Shown: positions 37,099 through 45,170 of the stretch, in pieces
Layout: each line of letters starts with the position of its first letter
Numbering within the stretch: position 1 is the stretch's first letter
From: CAKZLS01 sp963771545
GTDB lineage: Bacteria; Pseudomonadota; Alphaproteobacteria; Rhodospirillales; Defluviicoccaceae
Assembly (NCBI GenBank): GCA_963771545.1
Contig: CAVYTX010000003.1
Location: 868,001 to 932,000, forward strand
DNA length: 64,000 nt
Direction of reading: 5' to 3'
Translations under genes and position numbers: made by a program
The notes under the pieces: generated by a model
Databases searched by the model: none
Told to the model about the DNA's origin: nothing
Seen by the model: the letters and a program-made list of their open reading frames with translations, nothing else

Positions 37099-38652
37099 AT
37101 GCCTCTCGATGCGAAAATCCTCCAAGCCTTTAAAGAGCGCCGCAAGAAAATCCTCGTGGGCGGCGGTGAAGCCAAGATCAAGAAGCGCCATGACAAGGGG
37201 CTGATGACCGCGCGCGAGCGATTGATGTACCTATTCCAGCCGGACACGTTCCAAGAGGTCGGGGCGTACATCAAGCATCAATGCACCTCGTTCGACATGG
37301 AGAAGGAAGACTTCCCCGGCGACGGCGTCGTCACGGGAACCGGCTTCGTCGACGAACGCCAGGTCACCGCTTTCAGCCAGGATTTCACGGTTCTGGGCGG
37401 CTCTCTCGGCAAGATGCACGCGCGCCGGATGGTTCTGGGCATGGACTACGCCCTGAAGAACGGCACGCCGATGGTCGGCATCTCCGACTCGGGGGGCGCG
37501 CGCATCCAAGAAGGGGTCGACGCCCTGTCCGGGTATGGCGAGGTGTTTTACCGGAATGTGGTCCTGTCGGGCGTGATCCCACAGATTTCCATCATCGCGG
37601 GGCCCTGCGCCGGCGGCGCGGCCTATTCGCCGGCGCTGACCGATTTCATCATCATGACCAAGGAAAACGCGCAGCTGTTCATCACCGGCCCGCAGGTCAT
37701 CAAGGCGGTTACCGGCCGCGAATTCACCATGGAAGAGGTCGGCGGCGCGAACATGCACGCCACCGTCAGCGGCAACGTCCACTTCGTCGCCGACGACGAC
37801 CGTCACGCCCTCGACATCGCCAAGCAGCTGTTGAGTTTCCTGCCATCGAACAATTCCGAGGATCCGCCCCACCGTCCGACGCCGGCCGTAACCATGACCG
37901 AAGACGCCGGAATGGACAAGCTGGCCCAGTCCGATCCCTCGGTGGCCATGGACATGGGCAAGATCGTCAGGCGCCTGGTCGACGACGGCAACTTCCTCGA
38001 GGTCCATGCCGGCTTCGCCAAGAACATGATCGTCGGCTTCGGCCGGGTGGAGGGGATCGTGGTCGGCTTCCTCTGCAACAATTCCATGGAAAAAGCCGGT
38101 TGCCTGGATATCGATTCTTCCGACAAGGGCGCGCGGTTCATCCGGTTCTGCAACGCCTTCAATATTCCCATCTGCACGCTCGTGGACGTGCCGGGGTTCA
38201 TGCCCGGCATCGAGCAGGAGCGCGGCGGCATCATCCGCCACGGCGCGAAGTTGCTGTTCGCGTACTCTGGCGCCACCGTTCCGAAGATCACCGTCCTCTG
38301 CCGAAAGTCGTACGGCGGCGCGTACCTGGCCATGTGCAGCCAGGATCTGGGCGCCGATGTGGTTCTGGCTTGGCCCACGGCCGAGGTGGCGGTCATGGGA
38401 GCGGATGGCGCGGTCAACATTCTCTATCGCAAGGAGTTGAAAGAGGCCAAGGACCCGGCGGCGGAACGCGCCAAACTGGTCGCAGAGTACCGGGCCGAGT
38501 TCGCGTCGCCCTATTTGGCGGCCGCGCGCGGTTACATAACCGATATCATCGAACCGTCGCAGACGCGGTCTCAGGTGTCGATGACGCTCCGCAAACTCCT
38601 CGGAAAGCGCGAGCTGCGTCCGCCGAAGAAGCACGGCAACATCCCGCTCTGA
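37099..38652 (+). CDS. methylmalonyl-CoA decarboxylase alpha-type carboxyltransferase subunit
   Basis: 517 residues, the size of MmdA and acyl-CoA carboxylase beta subunits. Two crotonase-like halves are visible, with GDGVVTGTGFVDERQVTAFSQDFTVLGGSLG and ISDSGGARIQEGVDALSGYGEVFYRNVVLSGVIPQISIIAGPCAGGAAYSPALTDF in the first and VDVPGFMPGIEQERGGIIRHGAKLLFAY in the second. This subunit removes the carboxyl group from the CoA ester onto biotin. The context (OadG-like, biotin carrier, beta subunit) makes a Na+-pumping decarboxylase more likely than an ordinary carboxylase. Substrate could be methylmalonyl-CoA or glutaconyl-CoA. Confidence 0.92.
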   Translation: MPLDAKILQAFKERRKKILVGGGEAKIKKRHDKGLMTARERLMYLFQPDTFQEVGAYIKHQCTSFDMEKEDFPGDGVVTGTGFVDERQVTAFSQDFTVLGGSLGKMHARRMVLGMDYALKNGTPMVGISDSGGARIQEGVDALSGYGEVFYRNVVLSGVIPQISIIAGPCAGGAAYSPALTDFIIMTKENAQLFITGPQVIKAVTGREFTMEEVGGANMHATVSGNVHFVADDDRHALDIAKQLLSFLPSNNSEDPPHRPTPAVTMTEDAGMDKLAQSDPSVAMDMGKIVRRLVDDGNFLEVHAGFAKNMIVGFGRVEGIVVGFLCNNSMEKAGCLDIDSSDKGARFIRFCNAFNIPICTLVDVPGFMPGIEQERGGIIRHGAKLLFAYSGATVPKITVLCRKSYGGAYLAMCSQDLGADVVLAWPTAEVAVMGADGAVNILYRKELKEAKDPAAERAKLVAEYRAEFASPYLAAARGYITDIIEPSQTRSQVSMTLRKLLGKRELRPPKKHGNIPL

Positions 38653-38686
38653 GGCAGCAGCACTAAGGATAACGCGAGGAATACCC

Positions 38687-39070
38687 ATGGAAACGACCAC
38701 GGACGCTACCGCACAGGCCGCCGCGATTGGTGTCGGGGACGCATTTTGGACTGCTTTGCTTAGCTACGGGCTGACGATCGTCGTCGCCATGATCGCGGCG
38801 GGTCTGATCTGGGCCATTGTTGTCATTCTCGAAAAGATACAAAAGAAGCAAAAAGCCGTCGCGACAGCCGTTTCGGTTGCTGTCGCGCCCGAGCCTGAAC
38901 AACCCGACGAAACGGCCCAGCAGGTGGCCGCCGTCGCCGCCGCCGTCTATGCCACTCTGGGGGCGGCACGGCTTGTTTACATCGGAGAAGCACCGGGTCG
39001 GTCGGCGTGGACGACCGCCGGCCGCACGATCCATCAGACCTCACACATGCCGAAGCGCAAGCCCGAGTAA
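38687..39070 (+). CDS. OadG-like membrane subunit of the Na+-pumping decarboxylase
   Basis: 127 residues: one N-terminal transmembrane helix (about 24-48, LLSYGLTIVVAMIAAGLIWAIVVI) followed by a charged, Ala-rich tail. This is the layout of OadG/MmdD small subunits that hold the complex together. ATG follows GAGGAA. Gap of 34 bases after the carboxyltransferase, 29 bases before the biotin carrier. Confidence 0.8.
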   Translation: METTTDATAQAAAIGVGDAFWTALLSYGLTIVVAMIAAGLIWAIVVILEKIQKKQKAVATAVSVAVAPEPEQPDETAQQVAAVAAAVYATLGAARLVYIGEAPGRSAWTTAGRTIHQTSHMPKRKPE

Positions 39071-39099
39071 TTAATCGGAAGGATCCTAGGGGACGACCA

Positions 39100-39501
39100 A
39101 TGGCGAAACATTTGAAGATCACCGTTGAAGGCAAGGTTTACGACGTCATTGTGGAGGACGTCACCGAGGACGCCGGGAGCACGTTTTATCCACAACCCGG
39201 CCTGAACGCGGGAGCGGCATCGGCTCCCGCGGCGGCGGCTCCGGCCAAGACAACGGCCAAGACGGCGGCCGCTCCGGCGGCGGCCGGCGCCAAGGACAAG
39301 ATCGCGCCCTTGGGCGGCGTCGTCGTGGAAGTTAGCGTCAGTGTCGGCGATCAGGTGAAGGCGGGCGATCAGGTGGCGGTGATCGAGGCCATGAAGATGA
39401 AAACCATTGTCGCCGCGGAACATGACGGCAAGGTGACCAAGATCATGGTGAAAGCCGGGGATGCGGTCGATTCAGGCCAAGCCCTTATGACCATCGAATA
39501 G
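39100..39501 (+). CDS. biotin carrier protein of the Na+-pumping decarboxylase
   Basis: 133 residues beginning at ATG 39100 (upstream in-frame bases are excluded by the ribosome site). A short beta N-terminus and a flexible Ala/Pro/Lys/Thr linker (about 45-65) lead to a biotinyl domain with EAMKMKT; the biotinylated Lys is the second residue of MKM. It shuttles carboxybiotin between the transferase and the membrane beta subunit. This is a separate small protein, as in MmdC/GcdC-type complexes. Confidence 0.95.
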   Translation: MAKHLKITVEGKVYDVIVEDVTEDAGSTFYPQPGLNAGAASAPAAAAPAKTTAKTAAAPAAAGAKDKIAPLGGVVVEVSVSVGDQVKAGDQVAVIEAMKMKTIVAAEHDGKVTKIMVKAGDAVDSGQALMTIE

Positions 39502-39517
39502 GGCGCGGAGAAGCGCC

Positions 39518-40792
39518 ATGGGCGATTTAGACTTCCTGCAGATTTTCCAGGGCGTTGCGACCCTGGTGGACTCCGAGCCGGCGATCATGATCGGCCGGGT
39601 GGCGCTCATCGCCGTCGGCTTGCTGCTTATCTACCTCGGCAAAAAGGGTGTGCTCGAAGCGCTGATCATGATTCCGATGGGGGTCGGCATGGCCACCATC
39701 AACGCCGCGGTCATGTTCGTAACTCCTAGGATGGCGCTCCCGGCCGATGTTGATCCGGCCACCGGGCTCGCCAAGGGCACGCTGTTTCTCAGCCCGCTGA
39801 TCGCCGAAGGGGACAAGTGGATCGACATCCTGCAGATTCAGTGGCTGCAGCCGGTCTACTCGTTCACCTTCTCCAACGGTATGATCGCCTGTCTGGTGTT
39901 CATGGGCATCGGCTCGCTGCTCGACGTCGGTTTCGTCATGGCGCGGCCGTTCAAGAGTATGTTCATCGCGCTGTGTGGTGAACTCGGCACCTTCGTGGCC
40001 CTTCCGCTCGGCATCCTCATGGGCCTGCCGCTGGCCGACGCGGCCGCCACGGCGACCATCGGCGGCGCCGATGGTCCGATGGTGCTGTTCGCGGCGCTGA
40101 TGCTGTCCGAGAACCTGTTCGTGCCGATCACGGTGGTGGCGTATCTCTATCTCGGCCTGACCTATGGCGGCTATCCGTTCATGATCAAGGCCGTGGTGCC
40201 GCGCCATATCCGTGGCTTGAAGATGCCCATGGAGCATACACACAAGATCACATCGACCGAAAAGATGGTGTTCGCGGTGGTCGCCGCGGTCGCGCTGTGC
40301 CTCCTGTTCCCGGTGGCGGCGCCGTTGTTCATGTCGCTGTTCATCGGTGTCATTATCAGGGAGAGCGGCCTCAACCACTACCAGGAGCTGTTTAGTGGAC
40401 CGCTGCTTTATGGTTCCACTTTCTTCCTCGGGCTGTTGCTGGGCGTGCTCTGCGAGGCCAGCATCATCCTCAAGCCGGAGGTGCTGATCCTGCTGGTCAT
40501 CGGCATCATCGCGCTGACTTTCTCCGGGCTCGGCGGACTGATGGGCGGGTATGTCCTGTACTTCTGGTACAAGCGGAAGGGCATCAACTACAACCCGGTT
40601 ATCGGTATCGCGGCGGTGAGTTGCGTGCCGACCACCTCGAAAGTGGCCCAGAAATGCGTCTCCGAGGTTACGCCCGACGCAATCATCATGCCGCACGCGC
40701 TCGGCGCCAACATCAGCGGTGTGATCACGTCCGCGATCTTCGCCGCCGTGCTGATCACCATGGTTCGCACGTCCGGAGGCGGCGCGTTCTAG
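39518..40792 (+). CDS. Na+-translocating decarboxylase beta subunit
   Basis: 424 residues, about nine to eleven hydrophobic segments. GGADGPMVLFAALML (about 188-202) is the conserved carboxybiotin/Na+ channel motif with its critical Asp, and the C-terminus has AAVSCVPTTSKVAQK and PHALGANISGVITSA, typical of the OadB/MmdB/GcdB family. It decarboxylates carboxybiotin and moves Na+ outward. Starts 16 bases after the biotin carrier. Inner membrane. Together with the three preceding genes it makes the complete pump. Confidence 0.95.
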   Translation: MGDLDFLQIFQGVATLVDSEPAIMIGRVALIAVGLLLIYLGKKGVLEALIMIPMGVGMATINAAVMFVTPRMALPADVDPATGLAKGTLFLSPLIAEGDKWIDILQIQWLQPVYSFTFSNGMIACLVFMGIGSLLDVGFVMARPFKSMFIALCGELGTFVALPLGILMGLPLADAAATATIGGADGPMVLFAALMLSENLFVPITVVAYLYLGLTYGGYPFMIKAVVPRHIRGLKMPMEHTHKITSTEKMVFAVVAAVALCLLFPVAAPLFMSLFIGVIIRESGLNHYQELFSGPLLYGSTFFLGLLLGVLCEASIILKPEVLILLVIGIIALTFSGLGGLMGGYVLYFWYKRKGINYNPVIGIAAVSCVPTTSKVAQKCVSEVTPDAIIMPHALGANISGVITSAIFAAVLITMVRTSGGGAF

Positions 40793-40795
40793 CCG

Positions 40796-41050
40796 GTGAC
40801 CGAAGGCGGCGAACCACGTTCGATATGGGCGAGGCTGCCCCGATGGCTTTACTGGGTCGTCGGGGCAGCCGTCGCGATCGCCGGAGCGATCACCGCCAAG
40901 GGCATCGGCGACCGGTTCCCGCTCGATAAACGCCTGCCCTTCTGGATTGCCGGTACCGCGATTATCTTCGTCGGGCTGTGGATTCTGTCCGTTGGAAGCA
41001 AGGCGCGGCACGACGGCGAATCAAAAGAGGCTCCGCGCAAAAAGAACTGA
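40796..41050 (+). CDS. small two-span membrane protein at the end of the pump operon
   Basis: 84 residues from GTG 40796, three bases after the beta subunit stop, so it is translationally linked. Two transmembrane helices (about 18-36 and 48-66) and a basic C-terminal tail. No family recognised. A small accessory of the decarboxylase is possible, or it is only cotranscribed. Confidence 0.6.
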   Translation: MTEGGEPRSIWARLPRWLYWVVGAAVAIAGAITAKGIGDRFPLDKRLPFWIAGTAIIFVGLWILSVGSKARHDGESKEAPRKKN

Positions 41051-41084
41051 CATGCCGGCGAAAGAGGCGCGAAACGACCGAGAC

Positions 41085-41158
41085 TGGAGCGGGCGAAGGG
41101 AATCGAACCCTCGTCTAAAGCTTGGGAAGCTTTCGTTCTACCATTGAACCACGCCCGC
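41085..41158 (-). tRNA. tRNA-Gly (anticodon CCC)
   Basis: A 74-nt cloverleaf on the minus strand. The acceptor stem GCGGGCG pairs with CGCCCGC, the D-loop reads GGTTCAATGGTAGAAC, and the anticodon arm AAAGC-TTCCCAA-GCTTT places CCC at 34-36. The T-arm has GGTTCGATTCC, followed by U73 (glycine discriminator) and encoded CCA. Confidence 0.96.
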
Positions 41159-41333
41159 CCGCGCGCGACGCACCTGTATTCTGTATAGTCCGTTGCCGTT
41201 TCCGGCGCAAGCGGGCGCCCCCCGCGGCGACCGGGCTCACGATTATGTTATGCTTTGTCACTTGGCATTCAGGGTCCGGGAGGCTAACCAAGGACCATGG
41301 CCGGTGTTTCGGTCAACCAGTGCGAGGGAACGG

Positions 41334-42296
41334 ATGCCTCCTGATACCAACCTGGCCATTGCTCGCGAGCCGGAGCTCGCCAAGTTCCGCGATCCCGACG
41401 TCACCGCCAAGGGCGAGCCGCGGGCAAGCGTGTCTCTCTCGCGGCTGAGGACGCTGTGGTTCAATACCGGCAGCCTCTGCAACATCGCGTGCGACACCTG
41501 CTATATCGAATCCAGCCCCACCAACGATCGCCTGGCTTATATCGGCGCCGCCGAGGTCGGGGGTTATTTCGACGAAGCCGAGCGCGAGCGCATGCCGGTG
41601 GAGGAGATCGGGTTCACGGGCGGCGAGCCGTTCATGAACCGCGAGCTTCCGGCGATGCTGGGCGATGCGCTCGGGCGCGGCTATCGCGCCTTGGTGCTGA
41701 CCAACGCCATGAAACCCATGCACCATCACCGGAACGCGCTGCTGGCTCTAAAGGCGGCGTACGGTGGCGCGCTAGCCTTGCGGGTTTCCATCGATCATTA
41801 CACGCCCGAAAGGCACGAAGAACTGCGCGGCGAGGGGACATGGAGCCCCATGATCGAGGGCCTTCGCTGGCTGGCGGCCAGCGGATTCAATGTTCACGCG
41901 GCCGGGCGGACCGTCTGGGACGAAACGGAGGCCGAGTTGCGCGCCGGTTACGCCGCGTTGTTCGCCGCGGACGGCATCGCCGTCGATGCCGGCGATCCGG
42001 CGGCGCTGGTGCTGTTTCCCGAGATGGACCCCGGCTCGCCAGTGCCCGAAATCACCGTGCACTGCTGGGGCATCCTGGGCGTCCGGTCCGAGGATATGAT
42101 GTGCGCTACGTCGCGCATGGTGCTCAAGCGCCGGGACGCCGAGGGGCCGGTGGTCGTTCCGTGCACGCTCCTGCCCTATGACCGCCAGTTCGAACTCGGC
42201 TCCCGCCTTGCCGAGGCAACCGGAGCGGTGAAACTCAACCACCCCTTCTGCGCGCAGTTCTGCGTGCTCGGAGGAGGCTCCTGCTCCGGGGGTTAG
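41334..42296 (+). CDS. radical SAM protein with C-terminal cysteine motif
   Basis: The ATG at 41334 follows GAGGGAA and gives 320 residues. The radical SAM cluster motif is CNIACDTC (CxxxCxxC, about residue 48), with GFTGGEPFMNRE following, which binds SAM. After the TIM-barrel part the C-terminus has CWGILGVRSEDMMCATSR and NHPFCAQFCVLGGGSC, an extra Cys set that could ligate an auxiliary iron-sulfur cluster. Substrate unknown; no maturation partner or precursor peptide is adjacent. Starts 176 bases from the divergent tRNA-Gly gene. Confidence 0.88.
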   Translation: MPPDTNLAIAREPELAKFRDPDVTAKGEPRASVSLSRLRTLWFNTGSLCNIACDTCYIESSPTNDRLAYIGAAEVGGYFDEAERERMPVEEIGFTGGEPFMNRELPAMLGDALGRGYRALVLTNAMKPMHHHRNALLALKAAYGGALALRVSIDHYTPERHEELRGEGTWSPMIEGLRWLAASGFNVHAAGRTVWDETEAELRAGYAALFAADGIAVDAGDPAALVLFPEMDPGSPVPEITVHCWGILGVRSEDMMCATSRMVLKRRDAEGPVVVPCTLLPYDRQFELGSRLAEATGAVKLNHPFCAQFCVLGGGSCSGG

Positions 42297-42437
42297 GGGT
42301 CGCCTCCGATCGGCGGCGCCTTCCGGTCGTTGCCGCCCGCGCGACCCTGGACAAACTCGCGGCCAAGCCTCATGTAAGGGACATGATCAGTTCAAACGGT
42401 CGGTAGTGGGCGCGGAGGCCCTTCGAGGAGAGACGCG

Positions 42438-42861
42438 GTGGCGAGCAAACCAGGAGGTGGACCTCCGGCCTACGAGCAAACGACGCGGGGCATCACGGTC
42501 CGGGTGCGGCCTTTTTATCTGGAAGAGCAATCGTCTCCGGAATCGCGGCATTTCGTGTGGGCGTATCATGTCCGGATCCAGAATAATGGCGCTGAAACCG
42601 TGCAGCTGTTGAACTCGCTACTGGCGGATTACCGATTGCACCGGCAACGTCCAGGAGGTCCGGGGCGAAGGCGTGGTCGGCAAGCAGCCGATCCTCAAGC
42701 CGGGCGAAGTCTTCGAATACGCCAGCGGCACGCCGTTGTCGGCGCCGTCCGGAATCATGGTCGGCATCTATTACATGGAGACCGAAGACGGCGAGCAGCT
42801 GGACGTGGATGTTCCGGCCTTTTCGTTGGATAGTCCGCACCAGAGCGCTTCGGTGCATTGA
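42438..42861 (+). pseudogene. apaG: ApaG domain protein with single-base frameshift
   Basis: GTG 42438 (with GAGGAGAG upstream) opens an ApaG-type immunoglobulin-like fold: TRGITVRVRPFYLEEQSSPESRHFVWAYHVRIQNNGAETVQLLN. The expected continuation RYWRITD...GEGVVGKQP is found only in the next frame, which reads on as KPGEVFEYASGTPLSAPSGIMVGIYYMETEDGEQ and ends SLDSPHQSASVH. The junction AACTCGCTACTGG becomes AACCGCTACTGG (Asn-Arg-Tyr-Trp) if the T at about 42615 is removed. Repaired length is about 140 residues, as in the family. ApaG binds small molecules and is linked to Co2+/Mg2+ tolerance. Confidence 0.88.
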
Positions 42862-42873
42862 ATTGGGAGATTG

Positions 42874-43548
42874 ATGGTGAGCACGGTGAAACCCGTAAGT
42901 GTCGTGGGCGGGACCAATGATCAAAAGACAACGGATGAGCAGTTCGCTCCTGCGGATAGGCCAAGCCGCGAGGACGCCAAGGAGGCTGTCCGCACGCTGA
43001 TCCGCTGGGCCGGCGACGATCCCGAACGGGAGGGATTGCGGGAGACTCCCCGCAGGGTCGTCGACGCCTATCTGGAGTTTTTCCAGGGCTACGAAGCCGA
43101 TCCGGTGGAGATCCTGCGCCGCACCTTCGAGGAAACGGACGGCTACGACGAGATGGTTCTGCTGCGCGACATCCGTTTCGAGTCGCACTGCGAGCATCAT
43201 TTCGCGCCGATCATCGGCCGCGCCCACGTGGCCTATCTTCCGCATCGCCGGGTCGTCGGGATCAGCAAGCTGGCGCGCCTGGTGGAGGTCTATGCCCGCA
43301 GGTTGCAGATCCAGGAAAAGATGACCGCCCAGATCGCCAACACGATCAGCGATATTCTCGAGCCCAAGGGGGTGGCCGTGGTCATCGAGGCGTCCCATCA
43401 GTGCATGACCACACGCGGCGTTCACAAGCCGGGCGTGGTCATGGTGACCAGCCGGATGCTCGGCGCGTTCCGCGAGAATGCCGCGACCCGCCGCGAGTTC
43501 CTGGCGATGATCGGCAAACCCACCGGCGGCGAGGGTATTCTCGCCTGA
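42874..43548 (+). CDS. folE: GTP cyclohydrolase I
   Basis: 224 residues from ATG 42874 (TTG 42871 is a possible alternative). The protein shows the full signature: REDAKEAVRTLIRWAGDDPEREGLRETPRRV, the zinc ligands HCEHHFAP and HQCMTTRG, and YLPHRRVVGISKLARLVEVYARRLQ. It converts GTP to dihydroneopterin triphosphate, the first step of tetrahydrofolate or tetrahydrobiopterin synthesis. A homodecamer in known members. Starts 12 bases after apaG. Confidence 0.97.
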   Translation: MVSTVKPVSVVGGTNDQKTTDEQFAPADRPSREDAKEAVRTLIRWAGDDPEREGLRETPRRVVDAYLEFFQGYEADPVEILRRTFEETDGYDEMVLLRDIRFESHCEHHFAPIIGRAHVAYLPHRRVVGISKLARLVEVYARRLQIQEKMTAQIANTISDILEPKGVAVVIEASHQCMTTRGVHKPGVVMVTSRMLGAFRENAATRREFLAMIGKPTGGEGILA

Positions 43549-43664
43549 ACCGCGAAAGTGCGAAAGCCACGGGCGCTGTAGTCGCGACGATCCTTTCTTT
43601 ACGCAACACTTGGGAAAGCGGGACTTGACCGGACCCGCCGGAAAGGTTTGGTTGTCGATAGCTT

Positions 43665-43697
43665 ATACCAACGGTCATTATTAACGACCGTTGGTAT
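43665..43697. repeat. dispersed palindrome, copy B (perfect 12-bp arms)
   Basis: ATACCAACGGTC and GACCGTTGGTAT with a 9-base ATTATTAAC loop. It ends 20 bases before the trkH ATG, so it lies in the leader and could form a strong RNA hairpin. Confidence 0.9.
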
Positions 43698-43717
43698 TAG
43701 GGGGATCAAGCCGGTTA

Positions 43718-45163
43718 ATGGACGTACGCCCTGTCTTTCTGATCGTCGGCATTTTGCTGACCACCCTGGGCGTCGGCATGTGCGTGCCCGCCCTGGTGGA
43801 TGCCTTGGTCGGCAATCCGGACTGGCAGGTGTTCGCGGTGGCTTCCGGCGTTACGGTGTTCGTCGGTGTCGCCTTGGCGCTGACCTGCCGGACCCCGCGA
43901 TTCCGCTTTACGGTCCAGCAGGCCTTCGTGATGACGACGGTGAGCTGGGCCATGGTCACCGTGTTCGGGGCGCTGCCGTTCGTGTTCAGCGAACTGGAGC
44001 TCAGCGTTACCGACGCCTTCTTCGAATCCATGTCGGGGATCACCACCACCGGGTCCACGGTGATCACCGGACTGGACAACGCGCCGCCGGGGATTCTGCT
44101 GTGGCGGGGCATTCTCCAATGGCTGGGAGGCCTCGGGATCATCGTCATGGCCATCGCCGTCATGCCCATGCTGGGTGTCGGCGGCATGCAGATGTTCCGG
44201 GTCGAGGCCTTCGAAACCGGCGAGAAGGTGCTTCCCCGGGCGGCTCAGATTTCGGCCGGGCTGTTCCTGATCTATGCGGCCTTCACGCTGGTCTTGATAT
44301 TGATGCTGTGGGGCGCGGGAATGACGGTTCTGGAAGCCGTGGTGCACGCCATGACCGCCATCGCCACCGGCGGCTACTCCACCAGCGACGCCTCCATCGG
44401 GCACTTCGACAGCGCCCTCGTCGACTTCATCCTCACCATCGGCATGATCGCCGGCAGCCTGCCGTTCTTCCTCTATCTGAAGAGCGTTCAGGGCAGCGCC
44501 CGGGCCTTGGTGGAGGATACCCAGGTGCGGTGGTTTCTGGCCGTCCTCGGAGCCGCCGTTGTCACCGCCGCCCTGTTTCTGTGGCTGGATACGGGGTTCG
44601 ACCTTTTGCCGGCCATGCGCTACGCTTCGTTCAACGTCGTCTCCGTCATGACCGGGACAGGTTACGCCAGTTCCGACTACTGGATGTGGGGCGCGTTCGC
44701 GGGGCCGATCTTTTTCTACCTCATGTTCATCGGCGGCTGCACCGGCTCGACCACATGCGGCATCAAGATCTTCCGCTTCCAGGTGCTGTGGGCCGCGGCC
44801 AACACCCAGTTCCACCACCTGCTCCGGCCCCACGGCGTGTTCATTCCCTACTACAACCGCCGGCCCATTCCCGACGAGGTGGTCAGCTCGGTGCTGAGTT
44901 TCTTTTTCGTGTTCGGGGTGTGCTTCGCGCTGCTGGCGGTGGGACTGGGCCTGATGGGTTTGGATTTCGTCACCGCCATTTCCTCGGCCGCCACCGCCAT
45001 CTGCAACGTGGGACCGGCGCTGGGGTCCACGGTCGGCCCGGCCGGCACCTTCCAATCGCTTCCCGACGGCGCCAAATGGATGCTGTCGGCCGGCATGCTG
45101 CTGGGCCGGCTGGAGCTGTTCACCGTGCTGATCCTGTTCACCCCGGCGTTCTGGAAGAACTGA
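43718..45163 (+). CDS. trkH: Trk/Ktr-type potassium uptake protein TrkH
   Basis: 481 residues, about ten transmembrane helices. The four pore-loop repeats of TrkH/KtrB are readable: SGITTTGSTVITG, ATGGYSTSDASIG, VMTGTGYASSDYW and ATAICNVGPALGST. Works with TrkA (peripheral) to import K+ with H+ or under osmotic control; no trkA gene is in the window. An upstream in-frame extension to 43691 would overlap the palindrome and is not used. argE follows 7 bases later. Confidence 0.95.
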   Translation: MDVRPVFLIVGILLTTLGVGMCVPALVDALVGNPDWQVFAVASGVTVFVGVALALTCRTPRFRFTVQQAFVMTTVSWAMVTVFGALPFVFSELELSVTDAFFESMSGITTTGSTVITGLDNAPPGILLWRGILQWLGGLGIIVMAIAVMPMLGVGGMQMFRVEAFETGEKVLPRAAQISAGLFLIYAAFTLVLILMLWGAGMTVLEAVVHAMTAIATGGYSTSDASIGHFDSALVDFILTIGMIAGSLPFFLYLKSVQGSARALVEDTQVRWFLAVLGAAVVTAALFLWLDTGFDLLPAMRYASFNVVSVMTGTGYASSDYWMWGAFAGPIFFYLMFIGGCTGSTTCGIKIFRFQVLWAAANTQFHHLLRPHGVFIPYYNRRPIPDEVVSSVLSFFFVFGVCFALLAVGLGLMGLDFVTAISSAATAICNVGPALGSTVGPAGTFQSLPDGAKWMLSAGMLLGRLELFTVLILFTPAFWKN

Positions 45164-45170
45164 CGCCGCC

